Positions 1 through 7,047 of a stretch of 25,819 nt of DNA are shown in pieces. The stretch lies in NCBI GenBank assembly GCA_902465495.1, contig CABQND010000029.1, forward strand, positions 1 to 25,819. Direction: 5' to 3'. The stretch's first letter is position 1, and the number at the start of each line of letters is the position of its first letter. The notes under the pieces are model-generated. The model ran no database searches. It worked only from the letters and a program-made list of their open reading frames with translations, and was not told the origin of the DNA. The translations under genes were made by a program, and so were the position numbers. Source of the DNA: an uncultured Eubacteriales bacterium. Its GTDB lineage: Bacteria; Bacillota; Clostridia; Christensenellales; Borkfalkiaceae.

Positions 1-4
1 TATT

Positions 5-52
5 AAGCCCTTTTAGGGCTTGTGCAAGCCACCCGTTTTACGGGTGGTCTTG
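5..52. repeat. Two tandem hairpins at the left edge; possible IS200/IS605-type end
   Basis: Seen: a 6-bp stem AAGCCC/GGGCTT with loop TTTTA (5-21) is followed directly by a second hairpin with stem CCACCCG/CGGGTGG and the same TTTTA loop (29-47). The second can be extended outward by CAAG/CTTG across one bulged base (25-52). Neither hairpin is followed by a T-tract, so they do not look like ordinary intrinsic terminators. Inference: GC-rich subterminal palindromes of this kind occur at the ends of IS200/IS605-family elements and at TnpB-associated RNA ends. No transposase is visible because the window starts here. They could equally be a structured 3' UTR of an upstream gene. Confidence 0.35.
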
Positions 53-61
53 ACTTTGCTG

Positions 62-130
62 TATTTATGCATTTTTATGTGTTTATGCACGAATATTCAA
101 AAAATATTGCATAAATATAAAATTTATACA
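62..130. promoter_or_regulatory. Candidate arginine-repressor operator region upstream of argG
   Basis: Seen: a very AT-rich stretch contains TTTATGCA twice (64-71 and 82-89) and GAATATTC (91-98). It also holds an imperfect 23-bp palindrome with arms TGCATAAAT (108-116) and ATTTATACA (122-130), one mismatch and a 5-bp spacer. Known: ArgR/AhrC operators are AT-rich 18-bp palindromes resembling TGAAT-N4-ATTCA, usually in tandem before arginine genes. Inference: the position before argG and the repeated arms suggest operators. However, the match to the consensus is loose and the sites lie upstream of the -35 rather than over the promoter. Confidence 0.35.
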
Positions 131-180
131 AAAATAAGCAAGTATTTGTGAATATTTTTTAAAAAAACGCTTTAAAACGC

Positions 181-209
181 TTGACTTATGCGGCGCGTGG
201 CTGTATAAT
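181..209 (+). promoter_or_regulatory. Sigma-A-type promoter of argG
   Basis: TTGACT (181-186) and a perfect TATAAT (204-209) are separated by exactly 17 bases. The expected start of transcription is near 216, giving a leader of about 27 bases. A direct repeat AAAACGCTT (164-172 and 174-182) overlaps the 5' edge of the -35 with a 10-base, one-helical-turn period. A GAGGAA ribosome-binding site (228-233) precedes the argG ATG by nine bases. Confidence 0.8.
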
Positions 210-242
210 CTATGACAGTAAAAACACGAGGAAAATTGTAAT

Positions 243-1466
243 ATGGAAAAGAAAGAAATTAAGAAAGTAGTTCTCGCGTATTCGGGCGGTCTGGATACAT
301 CCATCATCATTCCGTGGTTGAAAGAGAATTATAACAACTGTGAAGTAATCGCTGTATCGGCAGACGTCGGACAGGAGAGCGAGTTGGATGGTTTGGAAGA
401 GAAAGCGCTGAAAACGGGTGCTTCAAAATTATACATAGAAGATCTTCGCAAAGAGTTTATTGAAGATTATATTTATCCTACGATGAAAGCGGGTGCTGTT
501 TATGAGAATAAATATCTTCTCGGCACATCGTTTGCTCGTCCCGTGATTGCAAAACGCATTGTAGAGATTGCAAAGAAAGAGGGTGCGGATGCGATCTGTC
601 ATGGTTGCACCGGTAAGGGGAACGATCAGGTTCGCTTTGAACTGACGATTAAAGCGTTTGCGCCTGAAATGACGATCATTGCTCCTTGGCGGATCTGGAA
701 CATTAAGAGCCGTGATGAAGAGATTGATTACGCTGAGGCGCACAAGATTCCGCTTAAAATTACGCGTGAAACGAGTTATTCCAAAGACAAAAATCTTTGG
801 CATTTGTCGCATGAAGGCCTGGATCTGGAAGATCCCGCGAACGAGCCGAAATATGATGATATCTTGGAAATGGGCGTATCGCCCGAAAAGGCGCCCGACG
901 AGCCTACATACTTGACTCTTACGTTTGAGAAAGGTGTGCCTGTTGCGCTGGACGGAAAAAAATTGGGTTCGGTCGAGTTGATGCACAAGCTCAATGAGAT
1001 CGGCGGCAAAAACGGGGTAGGGCTGATTGATATTGTCGAAAATCGTCTTGTCGGAATGAAGAGTCGCGGAGTATACGAAACCCCTGGCGGCAGTATCCTG
1101 TACTTTGCGCATGAACAGTTGGAAATGCTGTGCTTGGACAAAGAAACGCAGCATTTCAAGCAGCATGTTGCGATCAAATTTGCGGAACTTGTCTATAACG
1201 GTCAATGGTTCACGCCTTTGCGTGAAGCGCTTTCCGCGTTTGTGGACAAGACGCAGGAAAATGTTTCGGGTGATGTCCGCCTGAAAGTCTATAAGGGCAA
1301 CATCATTCCTGCGGGGATGAAGAGCGAGCATTCGTTGTACAGCGAAGAAATTGCTACGTTTGGCGAGGAAGATGTTTATAACCAGCATGATGCGGAAGGC
1401 TTTATCAACCTGTTTGGATTGCCGGTAAAAGTAAAAGCGATGTTGGATGCAAAAAAACTGAAATAA
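243..1466 (+). CDS. argG: Argininosuccinate synthase
   Basis: This enzyme condenses citrulline and aspartate using ATP (to AMP and PPi) to make argininosuccinate, the penultimate step of arginine synthesis in the cytosol. The 407-residue length matches the family (about 400). The N-type PP-loop for ATP is AYSGGLDTS at residues 12-20. YLLGTSFARP (91-100) and the family signature GCTGKGNDQVRFE (121-133) are both intact. The start is fixed by GAGGAA nine bases upstream and by the PP-loop lying at the usual distance from the N-terminus. It has its own strong promoter and is followed by a hairpin, so it is probably largely monocistronic and separate from argCJB. Its usual partner argH is not adjacent. 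No truncation or odd residue was seen. Confidence 0.97.
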   Translation: MEKKEIKKVVLAYSGGLDTSIIIPWLKENYNNCEVIAVSADVGQESELDGLEEKALKTGASKLYIEDLRKEFIEDYIYPTMKAGAVYENKYLLGTSFARPVIAKRIVEIAKKEGADAICHGCTGKGNDQVRFELTIKAFAPEMTIIAPWRIWNIKSRDEEIDYAEAHKIPLKITRETSYSKDKNLWHLSHEGLDLEDPANEPKYDDILEMGVSPEKAPDEPTYLTLTFEKGVPVALDGKKLGSVELMHKLNEIGGKNGVGLIDIVENRLVGMKSRGVYETPGGSILYFAHEQLEMLCLDKETQHFKQHVAIKFAELVYNGQWFTPLREALSAFVDKTQENVSGDVRLKVYKGNIIPAGMKSEHSLYSEEIATFGEEDVYNQHDAEGFINLFGLPVKVKAMLDAKKLK

Positions 1467-1482
1467 ATGGCTGTGGATCGCC

Positions 1483-1518
1483 GGAAGCTCTTTTCGTTAA
1501 GCGGGAAGGGCTTCCTTT
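1483..1518 (+). terminator. Hairpin after argG, possible weak terminator
   Basis: A 14-bp stem (1483-1496 with 1502-1515, including three G-U pairs on the RNA) encloses the loop TTAAG. Only three T residues follow before GCG, so termination may be inefficient and argCJB could receive some read-through. It lies 16 bases after the argG stop codon. Confidence 0.5.
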
Positions 1519-1610
1519 GCGAAAACAGGTTTGACTTACGCCGGTTCGGGTTGGTTGTCAGGTTGTAAATTATGTGCAGGATTATTATAAAACGTTTGCA
1601 ATTTGCTTCA

Positions 1611-1641
1611 TTGACAACGAATTACGATCGCGCGAGATATT
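1611..1641 (+). promoter_or_regulatory. Weak candidate promoter for argCJB
   Basis: The 192-base argG-argC gap holds a consensus -35, TTGACA (1611-1616). The best -10-like hexamer, GATATT (1636-1641), sits at a poor 19-base spacing. A second -35-like TTGACT lies at 1531-1536 without a good partner. A separate promoter for argC is plausible because a hairpin follows argG, but which hexamers are used is unclear. Confidence 0.25.
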
Positions 1642-1658
1642 GAAAGACGCAGAATATT

Positions 1659-2582
1659 ATGGTAAATGTATTTATTGACGGGAAAGAGGGAACGACGGGT
1701 CTGAAAATTTTTGAACGGCTCGGCGGGCGCAAAGATCTTAACATTATATCCTTGCCCGAAGAGTTGCGTAAGGATAGCGCGGCGCGCAAGGAATGTATCA
1801 ATGCGGCAGATATAGTATTTTTATGTCTCCCTGATGCGGCTGCGATCGAAGCGGTTTCGCTTTGTGAAAATCCGCATGTAAAAATTATTGACGCGTCGAC
1901 AGCGCATCGCACCTCACCGGAATGGGCGTATGGCTTTCCCGAGCTTTCCGCAAAACATAGAGAAAGAATCGCGCAGGGCAATCGTGTGGCTGTACCGGGT
2001 TGCCATGCAAGCGGATTTATTTCTCTCGTATACCCGCTGATTGCAGGGGGAATCGTTTCTGCCGATTATCCGTTCGTTTGCCATTCGGTGACAGGGTATA
2101 GTGGCGGCGGAAAAAAGATGATTGCCGAATATGAAAGTGCGGGCAGAAGTATTGAATTGGATAGTCCCCGTCAATATGGACTTTCGCAGAAACACAAGCA
2201 CTTGCCCGAGATGCAAAAAATTTGCGGATTGGAATACGCACCTGTTTTTAATCCGATTGTATCCGATTATTATAGCGGAATGTGTGTGACGGTGCCGTTG
2301 CATGTGCGCCTTATGAACAAAAAAATGCGCGTTGATCAATTAAAAAACTATTTTACAGAGTACTATGCGTCGCATAATTTTGTGAAACTTGCGGATGAAA
2401 GTAAGACGTATTTGCCTGCGAATCCGCTGGTCGGCACGAATAATATGGAGATCTATGTCGACGGAAATGACGAGCGCATTGTACTTGCGTCGGTGTTTGA
2501 TAATCTTGGGAAAGGTGCTTCGGGCGCAGCGGTGCAGTGTATGAATATTATGCTCGGATTGGACGAGCGCACTTCCCTTTGA
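1659..2582 (+). CDS. argC: N-acetyl-gamma-glutamyl-phosphate reductase (short form)
   Basis: This NADPH-dependent enzyme reduces N-acetylglutamyl phosphate to the semialdehyde, the third step to ornithine. The protein is 307 residues, fitting the shorter ArgC type (about 310) rather than the roughly 345-residue form of E. coli or B. subtilis. The N-terminus has the FIDGKEGTTGL nucleotide-binding loop (5-15) characteristic of this type. ASTAHRTSPEWAYGFPEL (79-96) and the catalytic cysteine C115 in VPGCHASG are present. The ATG at 1659 puts the dinucleotide-binding loop at the correct N-terminal position, although only a weak GAAAGA ribosome site lies upstream. It begins the argC-argJ-argB unit, with 42 bases to argJ. 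Confidence 0.95.
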   Translation: MVNVFIDGKEGTTGLKIFERLGGRKDLNIISLPEELRKDSAARKECINAADIVFLCLPDAAAIEAVSLCENPHVKIIDASTAHRTSPEWAYGFPELSAKHRERIAQGNRVAVPGCHASGFISLVYPLIAGGIVSADYPFVCHSVTGYSGGGKKMIAEYESAGRSIELDSPRQYGLSQKHKHLPEMQKICGLEYAPVFNPIVSDYYSGMCVTVPLHVRLMNKKMRVDQLKNYFTEYYASHNFVKLADESKTYLPANPLVGTNNMEIYVDGNDERIVLASVFDNLGKGASGAAVQCMNIMLGLDERTSL

Positions 2583-2624
2583 TGGTTTGGACTGAACGAA
2601 AGATGTTGTGAATTGGAGGACGAT

Positions 2625-3839
2625 ATGAAAAAAATGGAAGGCGGTGTATGTGCGCCGGCGGGTTTCCGGGCGAACGGTGTGCATTGCGGGATCCGTAAAA
2701 ATAAAACAAAACGCGACCTTTCGCTGATTGTCAGCGATGTGCGTTGTGCGGCTGCATGCGTCTATACGCAGAATCTTGTAAAAGGCGCACCGATTGCGGT
2801 CACAAAGCGTCATGTTGCGGACGGGTATGCACAAGCGATCGTATGCAACAGCGGCAACGCGAATACCTGTAATGCGGACGGAGAGCAGATCGCGGAAGGT
2901 ATGTGCGCGCTCGTTGAAAAATACGCGGGGATTTCTGCGCAGGATGTCGTGGTTGCTTCGACGGGTGTGATCGGGCAGCCGCTTTCTCTCGAACCGATCG
3001 CGGAAGGTATGGAGCCGCTTGTCAAAGGCCTGAGCGAAGACGGAAGCCTGAATGCGGCGCAAGGTATCATGACAACGGATACGGTTGATAAGCAGATTGC
3101 ATATTCTTTTACTGTCGGCGGGAAGGAATGCCGGATTGGGGCGATCGGGAAAGGTGTAGGCATGATCAATCCGAACATGGCTACAATGCTGATCTTTGTC
3201 ACGACGGATGCGGCAATTTCTCCTGCCATGTTGCAGAAGGCTCTCTCTGCGGATGTTAAGGACTCTTTTAATATGGTCAGCGTAGACGGCGATACTTCCA
3301 CCAATGACATGGTTTGCGTATTGGCGAACGGCCTTGCCGGCAACTCCGAAATTACCGAAAGAGGGAAAGATTTTACGGCTTTCCGCAAAGCGCTCAACAA
3401 AGTCACGACCAATTTGTGCCGAAAAATTGCTAAGGACGGGGAGGGTGCGACCAAACTTTTGGAATGCAAAGTGACGGGGGCAAAGACCAAACAGGCGGCG
3501 AAGACGGTCGCTAAGTCGGTCATTAAATCTTCGCTGTTCAAGGCTGCCATGTTTGGCGCGGACGCTAACTGGGGAAGAGTGTTGTGTGCGATCGGTTATG
3601 CGGGTGCCAATGTGGATGTTTCCAAAGTGGACGTGGATTTTAAAAGTCGCGCGGGTGTTTTGGAAGTGTGTCGCGGCGGAAGCGGCATCCCGTTTTCTGA
3701 AGACGAAGCGAAAAATATTCTTTCGCAGGATGAGATCGAGGTGCTCATTCGCCTCAATGACGGCAACGGTAAGGCAACGGCATGGGGATGCGATCTGACT
3801 TACGATTATGTGAAGATCAATGGGGATTATCGTACTTGA
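2625..3839 (+). CDS. argJ: Ornithine acetyltransferase / N-acetylglutamate synthase
   Basis: ArgJ transfers the acetyl group from N-acetylornithine to glutamate, releasing ornithine and regenerating N-acetylglutamate. Some members also use acetyl-CoA to start the cycle; sequence alone does not show which type this is. The 404-residue product carries the self-cleavage site: GMINPNMATML (179-189), with T187 as the N-terminal nucleophile of the beta chain after A186-T187 cleavage. The ATG at 2625 was chosen over an in-frame TTG at 2613 because GGAGG (2615-2619) sits five bases before the ATG and would overlap the TTG. No argA or argE is in the window, which agrees with the cyclic acetyl route. 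It lies between argC and argB in the classical order. Confidence 0.96.
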   Translation: MKKMEGGVCAPAGFRANGVHCGIRKNKTKRDLSLIVSDVRCAAACVYTQNLVKGAPIAVTKRHVADGYAQAIVCNSGNANTCNADGEQIAEGMCALVEKYAGISAQDVVVASTGVIGQPLSLEPIAEGMEPLVKGLSEDGSLNAAQGIMTTDTVDKQIAYSFTVGGKECRIGAIGKGVGMINPNMATMLIFVTTDAAISPAMLQKALSADVKDSFNMVSVDGDTSTNDMVCVLANGLAGNSEITERGKDFTAFRKALNKVTTNLCRKIAKDGEGATKLLECKVTGAKTKQAAKTVAKSVIKSSLFKAAMFGADANWGRVLCAIGYAGANVDVSKVDVDFKSRAGVLEVCRGGSGIPFSEDEAKNILSQDEIEVLIRLNDGNGKATAWGCDLTYDYVKINGDYRT

Positions 3840-3849
3840 GATTTTGCGT

Positions 3850-3900
3850 TGTCGGGAATAAATAGTGCAACAAACCGACATTGTATCTTCGGAAGAAGAT
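3850..3900 (+). other. Two small hairpins in the argJ-argB gap
   Basis: The 102-base gap between argJ and argB contains TGTCGG/CCGACA (3850-3855 with 3875-3880, 19-base loop) and ATCTTC/GAAGAT closed by a GGAA tetraloop of the GNRA type (3885-3900). There is no T-tract, so this is not an intrinsic terminator. It might be an RNA-processing or mRNA-stability element. No convincing promoter was found in the gap, so argB is probably co-transcribed with argCJ. Confidence 0.3.
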
Positions 3901-3941
3901 TACGGTGTAATAGATTTATATAAAAGTTTCGGGTAAAAGAT

Positions 3942-4811
3942 ATGGATAAAAATCTGAACGATAAACATTTTCGCGCGCAGGTTCTGAGCGAGGCTCTGCC
4001 GTATATTCAAGATTATAACGGGAAGATCGTCGTTATCAAGTATGGCGGCAATGCAATGATCAATGAGGAGCTGAAAATGTCGGTCATGCATGACATTGTT
4101 TTGCTGAATCTGATCGGTGTGAAAGTTGTACTGGTGCACGGCGGCGGGCCTGAAATTTCCGAAATGCTGAAAAAGATCGGCAAGCAGTCGGTGTTTGTGG
4201 ATGGGTTGCGTTACACGGACGAGGAGACGGCGGAGATTGTTCGTATGGTTCTTGCGGGCAAGGTCAACAAAGCACTTGTCAATCTTTTGGAGGGGATTGG
4301 AGGCAAGGCGCTGGGACTTTGCGGTATTGACGGGCACATGATGAAGTGCTGTAAAGAGAACGAGAAGCTCGGTTATGTGGGCAAGATCGTGCAGATGGAT
4401 ACGAAAGTGATCACCGACGCATTGGACGCCGGGTATATTCCCGTTGTTTCGACAGTAGGTTATGATGACGAGGGTCACATTTACAATGTAAATGCGGATA
4501 CTGCTTCGGCAGTGATTGCAGGTGCTTTGGGGGCAACCAGTCTTATTCTCATGACGGACACGACAGGAGTTTTGCGTGACAAGGATGATGAGAGCAGTCT
4601 GATCCCGAAAATTTACGTCAGTGATATTCCTTCTTTGGTGAAGCAAGGTATTATTGTTGGCGGAATGATTCCGAAAATTGAATGCTGCCGTGAAGCGATT
4701 CGTCGCGGCGTAAAAAAAGTATTTATTATTGATGGCAGGGTGGCGCATTCCATTTTGGTGGAAACGTTGACCGATCAAGGTATCGGCACCATGTTTGTAA
4801 ACGAAGACTGA
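3942..4811 (+). CDS. argB: Acetylglutamate kinase, probably arginine-inhibited type
   Basis: The enzyme phosphorylates N-acetylglutamate with ATP, the second and usually controlled step of the pathway. The 289-residue amino acid kinase fold shows KYGGNAM (33-39), HGGGPEIS (67-74), the nucleotide/substrate region YNVNADTASA (181-190) and GGMIPK (240-245). An N-terminal segment of about 28 residues precedes the first beta strand. Known: hexameric arginine-sensitive kinases (for example those of Thermotoga and Pseudomonas) have such a helix, whereas the E. coli enzyme of about 258 residues lacks it. Feedback inhibition by arginine is therefore inferred. The ribosome site is weak (GGGT near 3931). 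The stop codon lies inside the stem of the following terminator. Confidence 0.96.
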   Translation: MDKNLNDKHFRAQVLSEALPYIQDYNGKIVVIKYGGNAMINEELKMSVMHDIVLLNLIGVKVVLVHGGGPEISEMLKKIGKQSVFVDGLRYTDEETAEIVRMVLAGKVNKALVNLLEGIGGKALGLCGIDGHMMKCCKENEKLGYVGKIVQMDTKVITDALDAGYIPVVSTVGYDDEGHIYNVNADTASAVIAGALGATSLILMTDTTGVLRDKDDESSLIPKIYVSDIPSLVKQGIIVGGMIPKIECCREAIRRGVKKVFIIDGRVAHSILVETLTDQGIGTMFVNED

Positions 4812-4831
4812 TTTAAGATCGGTCTTTTTTT
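4804..4831 (+). terminator. Intrinsic terminator of argCJB
   Basis: The 9-bp stem AAGACTGAT/ATCGGTCTT (4804-4812 with 4818-4826, one G-U pair) has loop TTAAG and runs straight into seven T residues (4825-4831). The hairpin includes the argB stop codon, so the terminator overlaps the end of the coding region. Confidence 0.87.
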
Positions 4832-4916
4832 GCGCCCGCAGAGTTTGTTGTTTTTTTGAGGAAAATTTGTTACGATCCAAAAATTTTGAAGGGCGGGCAA
4901 AAGGTTTTACAAATCA

Positions 4917-4945
4917 TTGCAAAATTCGAGCTTTTATGATAGAAT
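4917..4945 (+). promoter_or_regulatory. Extended -10 promoter of the argD-thiI unit
   Basis: TTGCAA (4917-4922), a 17-base spacer and TAGAAT (4940-4945) preceded by TGA (4937-4939) form an extended -10 promoter. The predicted transcript start near 4951-4953 leaves a leader of only about 12 bases before the argD ATG at 4964, with a weak AGGTG ribosome site. Confidence 0.7.
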
Positions 4946-4963
4946 AGATAAAATAGGTGCATT

Positions 4964-6130
4964 ATGAGTTTTGAAGAACTGAAAAACAAGGACTCGCAGT
5001 ATATTGCGAACACATACAATCGTTTTTCTGCCGATATGGAGCGCGGAGAAGGTGCGACCCTGTATTCGGAAGATGGTAAAAAGTACGTGGATTTCGGAAG
5101 CGGGATCGCGGTAAACTCGTTCGGGATAAACGACGAAGAATGGAAGACGGCTGTCATCGCGCAGATCAATCGGATTCAGCACGCAAGTAATCTGTATTAT
5201 ACGCGTCCGCAGGCGGAGTTAGCCGAACTTTTGTGTGAGTGGACAGGGGCAAAGAAGGTGTTTTTCTCCAATTCGGGGGCAGAGGCGAATGAGTGTGCGA
5301 TCAAAGTTGCGCGCAAGTATTCGTATGACCAATACGGAGAAGGGCGGTTCCGCATCGTGACGCTGAAAAACTCTTTTCACGGCAGAACGATGGCGACGCT
5401 TTCGGCGACAGGGCAGGACGCGATGCACCATTATTTTATGCCTTTCTTAGACGGTTTCGATTATGCGGAGCCGACTTTTGCGGGTGTACGCGAAAAATGT
5501 TCGGACAAGACCTGTGCCGTTCTGTTGGAGCTTGTGCAGGGTGAAGGCGGCGTGCGGGCATTGGACGAAGAGGAAGTCAAAAAGATCGAAAAATTCTGCA
5601 AAAAGCAGGACATTTTGCTGATGATCGATGAAGTGCAGACCGGAAACGGCAGGACGGGGAGTCTGTACGCATATATGCATTACGGGATCGAGCCGGACGT
5701 TGTTTCTACGGCGAAAGGTCTTGCGGGCGGTTTGCCGCTCGGCGCGACGATGCTGTTTGATAAATGCAAAGGGGTATTTGGCGCCGGAGATCACGGTTCG
5801 ACTTTTGGCGGCAATCCGATTGCGTGCGCGGGAGCGCTGAGCATTTTGAAGCGCATCGATAAAGATCTTCTGCTGGAAGTACAGGGTAAAAGCGCGTATC
5901 TTTTCACGCATTTGGGACGCATTAAAAACGTGATTTCGGTCACGGGCATGGGGCTGATGATCGGTCTGGAAACGACAAAGTCTGCGCGTGAGATTGCGGA
6001 AAAATGTCTGGAACGGGGCTTGATCGTGCTTACGGCTAAAAATAAAGTGCGTTTGTTGCCGCCGCTGAATATCAAGAAAGAAGAAATGGATTTTTGTATA
6101 AAAATTTTGAACGAGGTAATATCCGAATGA
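4964..6130 (+). CDS. argD: Acetylornithine aminotransferase
   Basis: This PLP-dependent class III aminotransferase converts N-acetylglutamate semialdehyde to N-acetylornithine with glutamate as amino donor. The 388-residue length is typical. SNSGAEANECA (102-112) contacts the cofactor phosphate, IDEVQTGNGRTG (221-232) carries the aspartate that pairs with the PLP ring nitrogen, and K251 in STAKGLAGGLPLGA forms the Schiff base. Known: E. coli ArgD also acts as N-succinyl-diaminopimelate aminotransferase. That side role is possible here but not shown by sequence. It is the first gene of the operon, and its TGA overlaps the argF ATG by four bases (ATGA at 6127-6130), which suggests translational coupling. 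Confidence 0.93.
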   Translation: MSFEELKNKDSQYIANTYNRFSADMERGEGATLYSEDGKKYVDFGSGIAVNSFGINDEEWKTAVIAQINRIQHASNLYYTRPQAELAELLCEWTGAKKVFFSNSGAEANECAIKVARKYSYDQYGEGRFRIVTLKNSFHGRTMATLSATGQDAMHHYFMPFLDGFDYAEPTFAGVREKCSDKTCAVLLELVQGEGGVRALDEEEVKKIEKFCKKQDILLMIDEVQTGNGRTGSLYAYMHYGIEPDVVSTAKGLAGGLPLGATMLFDKCKGVFGAGDHGSTFGGNPIACAGALSILKRIDKDLLLEVQGKSAYLFTHLGRIKNVISVTGMGLMIGLETTKSAREIAEKCLERGLIVLTAKNKVRLLPPLNIKKEEMDFCIKILNEVISE

Positions 6131-7029
6131 AGCATTTGTTGAAGCTCGGCGATCTGTCGACGGAAGAGATTTTCGGCATTCTCAACCTTGCCGATCAGTT
6201 GAAATATGAGCGCAAGAACGGGATCAGTCATCAATATCTGAAAGGCAAGCATTTGGGCATGATCTTTCAGAAATCTTCGACGCGCACTCGCGTCAGCTTT
6301 GAAGTCGGTATGGATGAATTGGGCGGTAAAGCTCTGTTTTTATCCGATCGCGATTTGCAAATCGGGCGCGGTGAACCGATCAAGGATACCGTTCGTGTGT
6401 TGTCGCGCTATCTGGATGCGATCATGATCCGTACGTTTGCTCAACAGGATGTTGAAGACCTCGCGAAATACGGTTCGATCCCGATCATCAACGGATTGAC
6501 CGATTATTGCCATCCCTGCCAAGTCTTGGCTGATTTGATGACCATCCGCGAATATAAAGGCAGCCTGAAAGGTTTAAAACTCTGCTTTATCGGCGATGGC
6601 AATAATATGGCAAACTCGCTGATCGTAGGGGGGATCAAAGTCGGCATGGAAGTTGCAATTGCCTGCCCGGATAATTATCGCCCGGATGCGGATATTTGCG
6701 CGTGGGCGCAAAAGAACGGAAAGCTCACGATCACTTCGGATATCGAAGAGGCTGCAAGGAATGCGGATGTGCTGTATACCGATGTTTGGGCGTCGATGGG
6801 GCAAGAAGGAGAGAAGAAGGTGCGCGAAGCGGCCTTTGCCGGATTCTGTGTGGATGCGCGAGTCATGGCTGTGGCGAAGCAGGATGCGATGGTTTTGCAT
6901 TGCCTGCCTGCTCACAGAGGTGAAGAAATTACGGATGAAGTTTTTGAGGCGCATGCGCAGGAAATTTTTGACGAAGCGGAAAACAGGCTTCATGCACAAA
7001 AAGCGGTGCTTGTGAAATTGCTGAAATAA
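6127..7029 (+). CDS. argF: Ornithine carbamoyltransferase
   Basis: The enzyme joins ornithine and carbamoyl phosphate to make citrulline. The 300-residue length fits the family. It shows the carbamoyl-phosphate loop STRTR (51-55), HPCQ (129-132), the ornithine-binding DVWASMG (219-225) and HCLPAHRG (258-265), the last two marking it as an ornithine rather than an aspartate transcarbamylase. The ATG at 6127 was preferred over an in-frame upstream TTG at 6094: GAGGT (6113-6117) lies nine bases before the ATG, and homologous proteins begin directly with the MKHLLKL-like segment. It overlaps argD by four bases and sits 18 bases before carA, which makes its co-substrate with CarB. Confidence 0.95.
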   Translation: MKHLLKLGDLSTEEIFGILNLADQLKYERKNGISHQYLKGKHLGMIFQKSSTRTRVSFEVGMDELGGKALFLSDRDLQIGRGEPIKDTVRVLSRYLDAIMIRTFAQQDVEDLAKYGSIPIINGLTDYCHPCQVLADLMTIREYKGSLKGLKLCFIGDGNNMANSLIVGGIKVGMEVAIACPDNYRPDADICAWAQKNGKLTITSDIEEAARNADVLYTDVWASMGQEGEKKVREAAFAGFCVDARVMAVAKQDAMVLHCLPAHRGEEITDEVFEAHAQEIFDEAENRLHAQKAVLVKLLK

Positions 7030-7047
7030 AATTCGGGAAGGTAACAT

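Noticed and set aside
5..52. The left-edge hairpins as intrinsic terminators
   Set aside because: Neither stem is followed by a run of T on either strand, so they were listed as structured repeats instead.
429..1388. A 319-codon open frame on the - strand opposite argG
   Set aside because: It mirrors the codon pattern of argG, shows no family resemblance, and lies entirely within a conserved gene.
2613..2624. TTG at 2613 as the argJ start
   Set aside because: The GGAGG ribosome site at 2615-2619 overlaps it; it serves the ATG at 2625 instead.
2340..3881. A 513-codon open frame on the - strand opposite argC/argJ
   Set aside because: It is fully antisense to two well-supported arg genes, rich in Arg and His as expected of a shadow frame, and has no recognisable motif or ribosome site.
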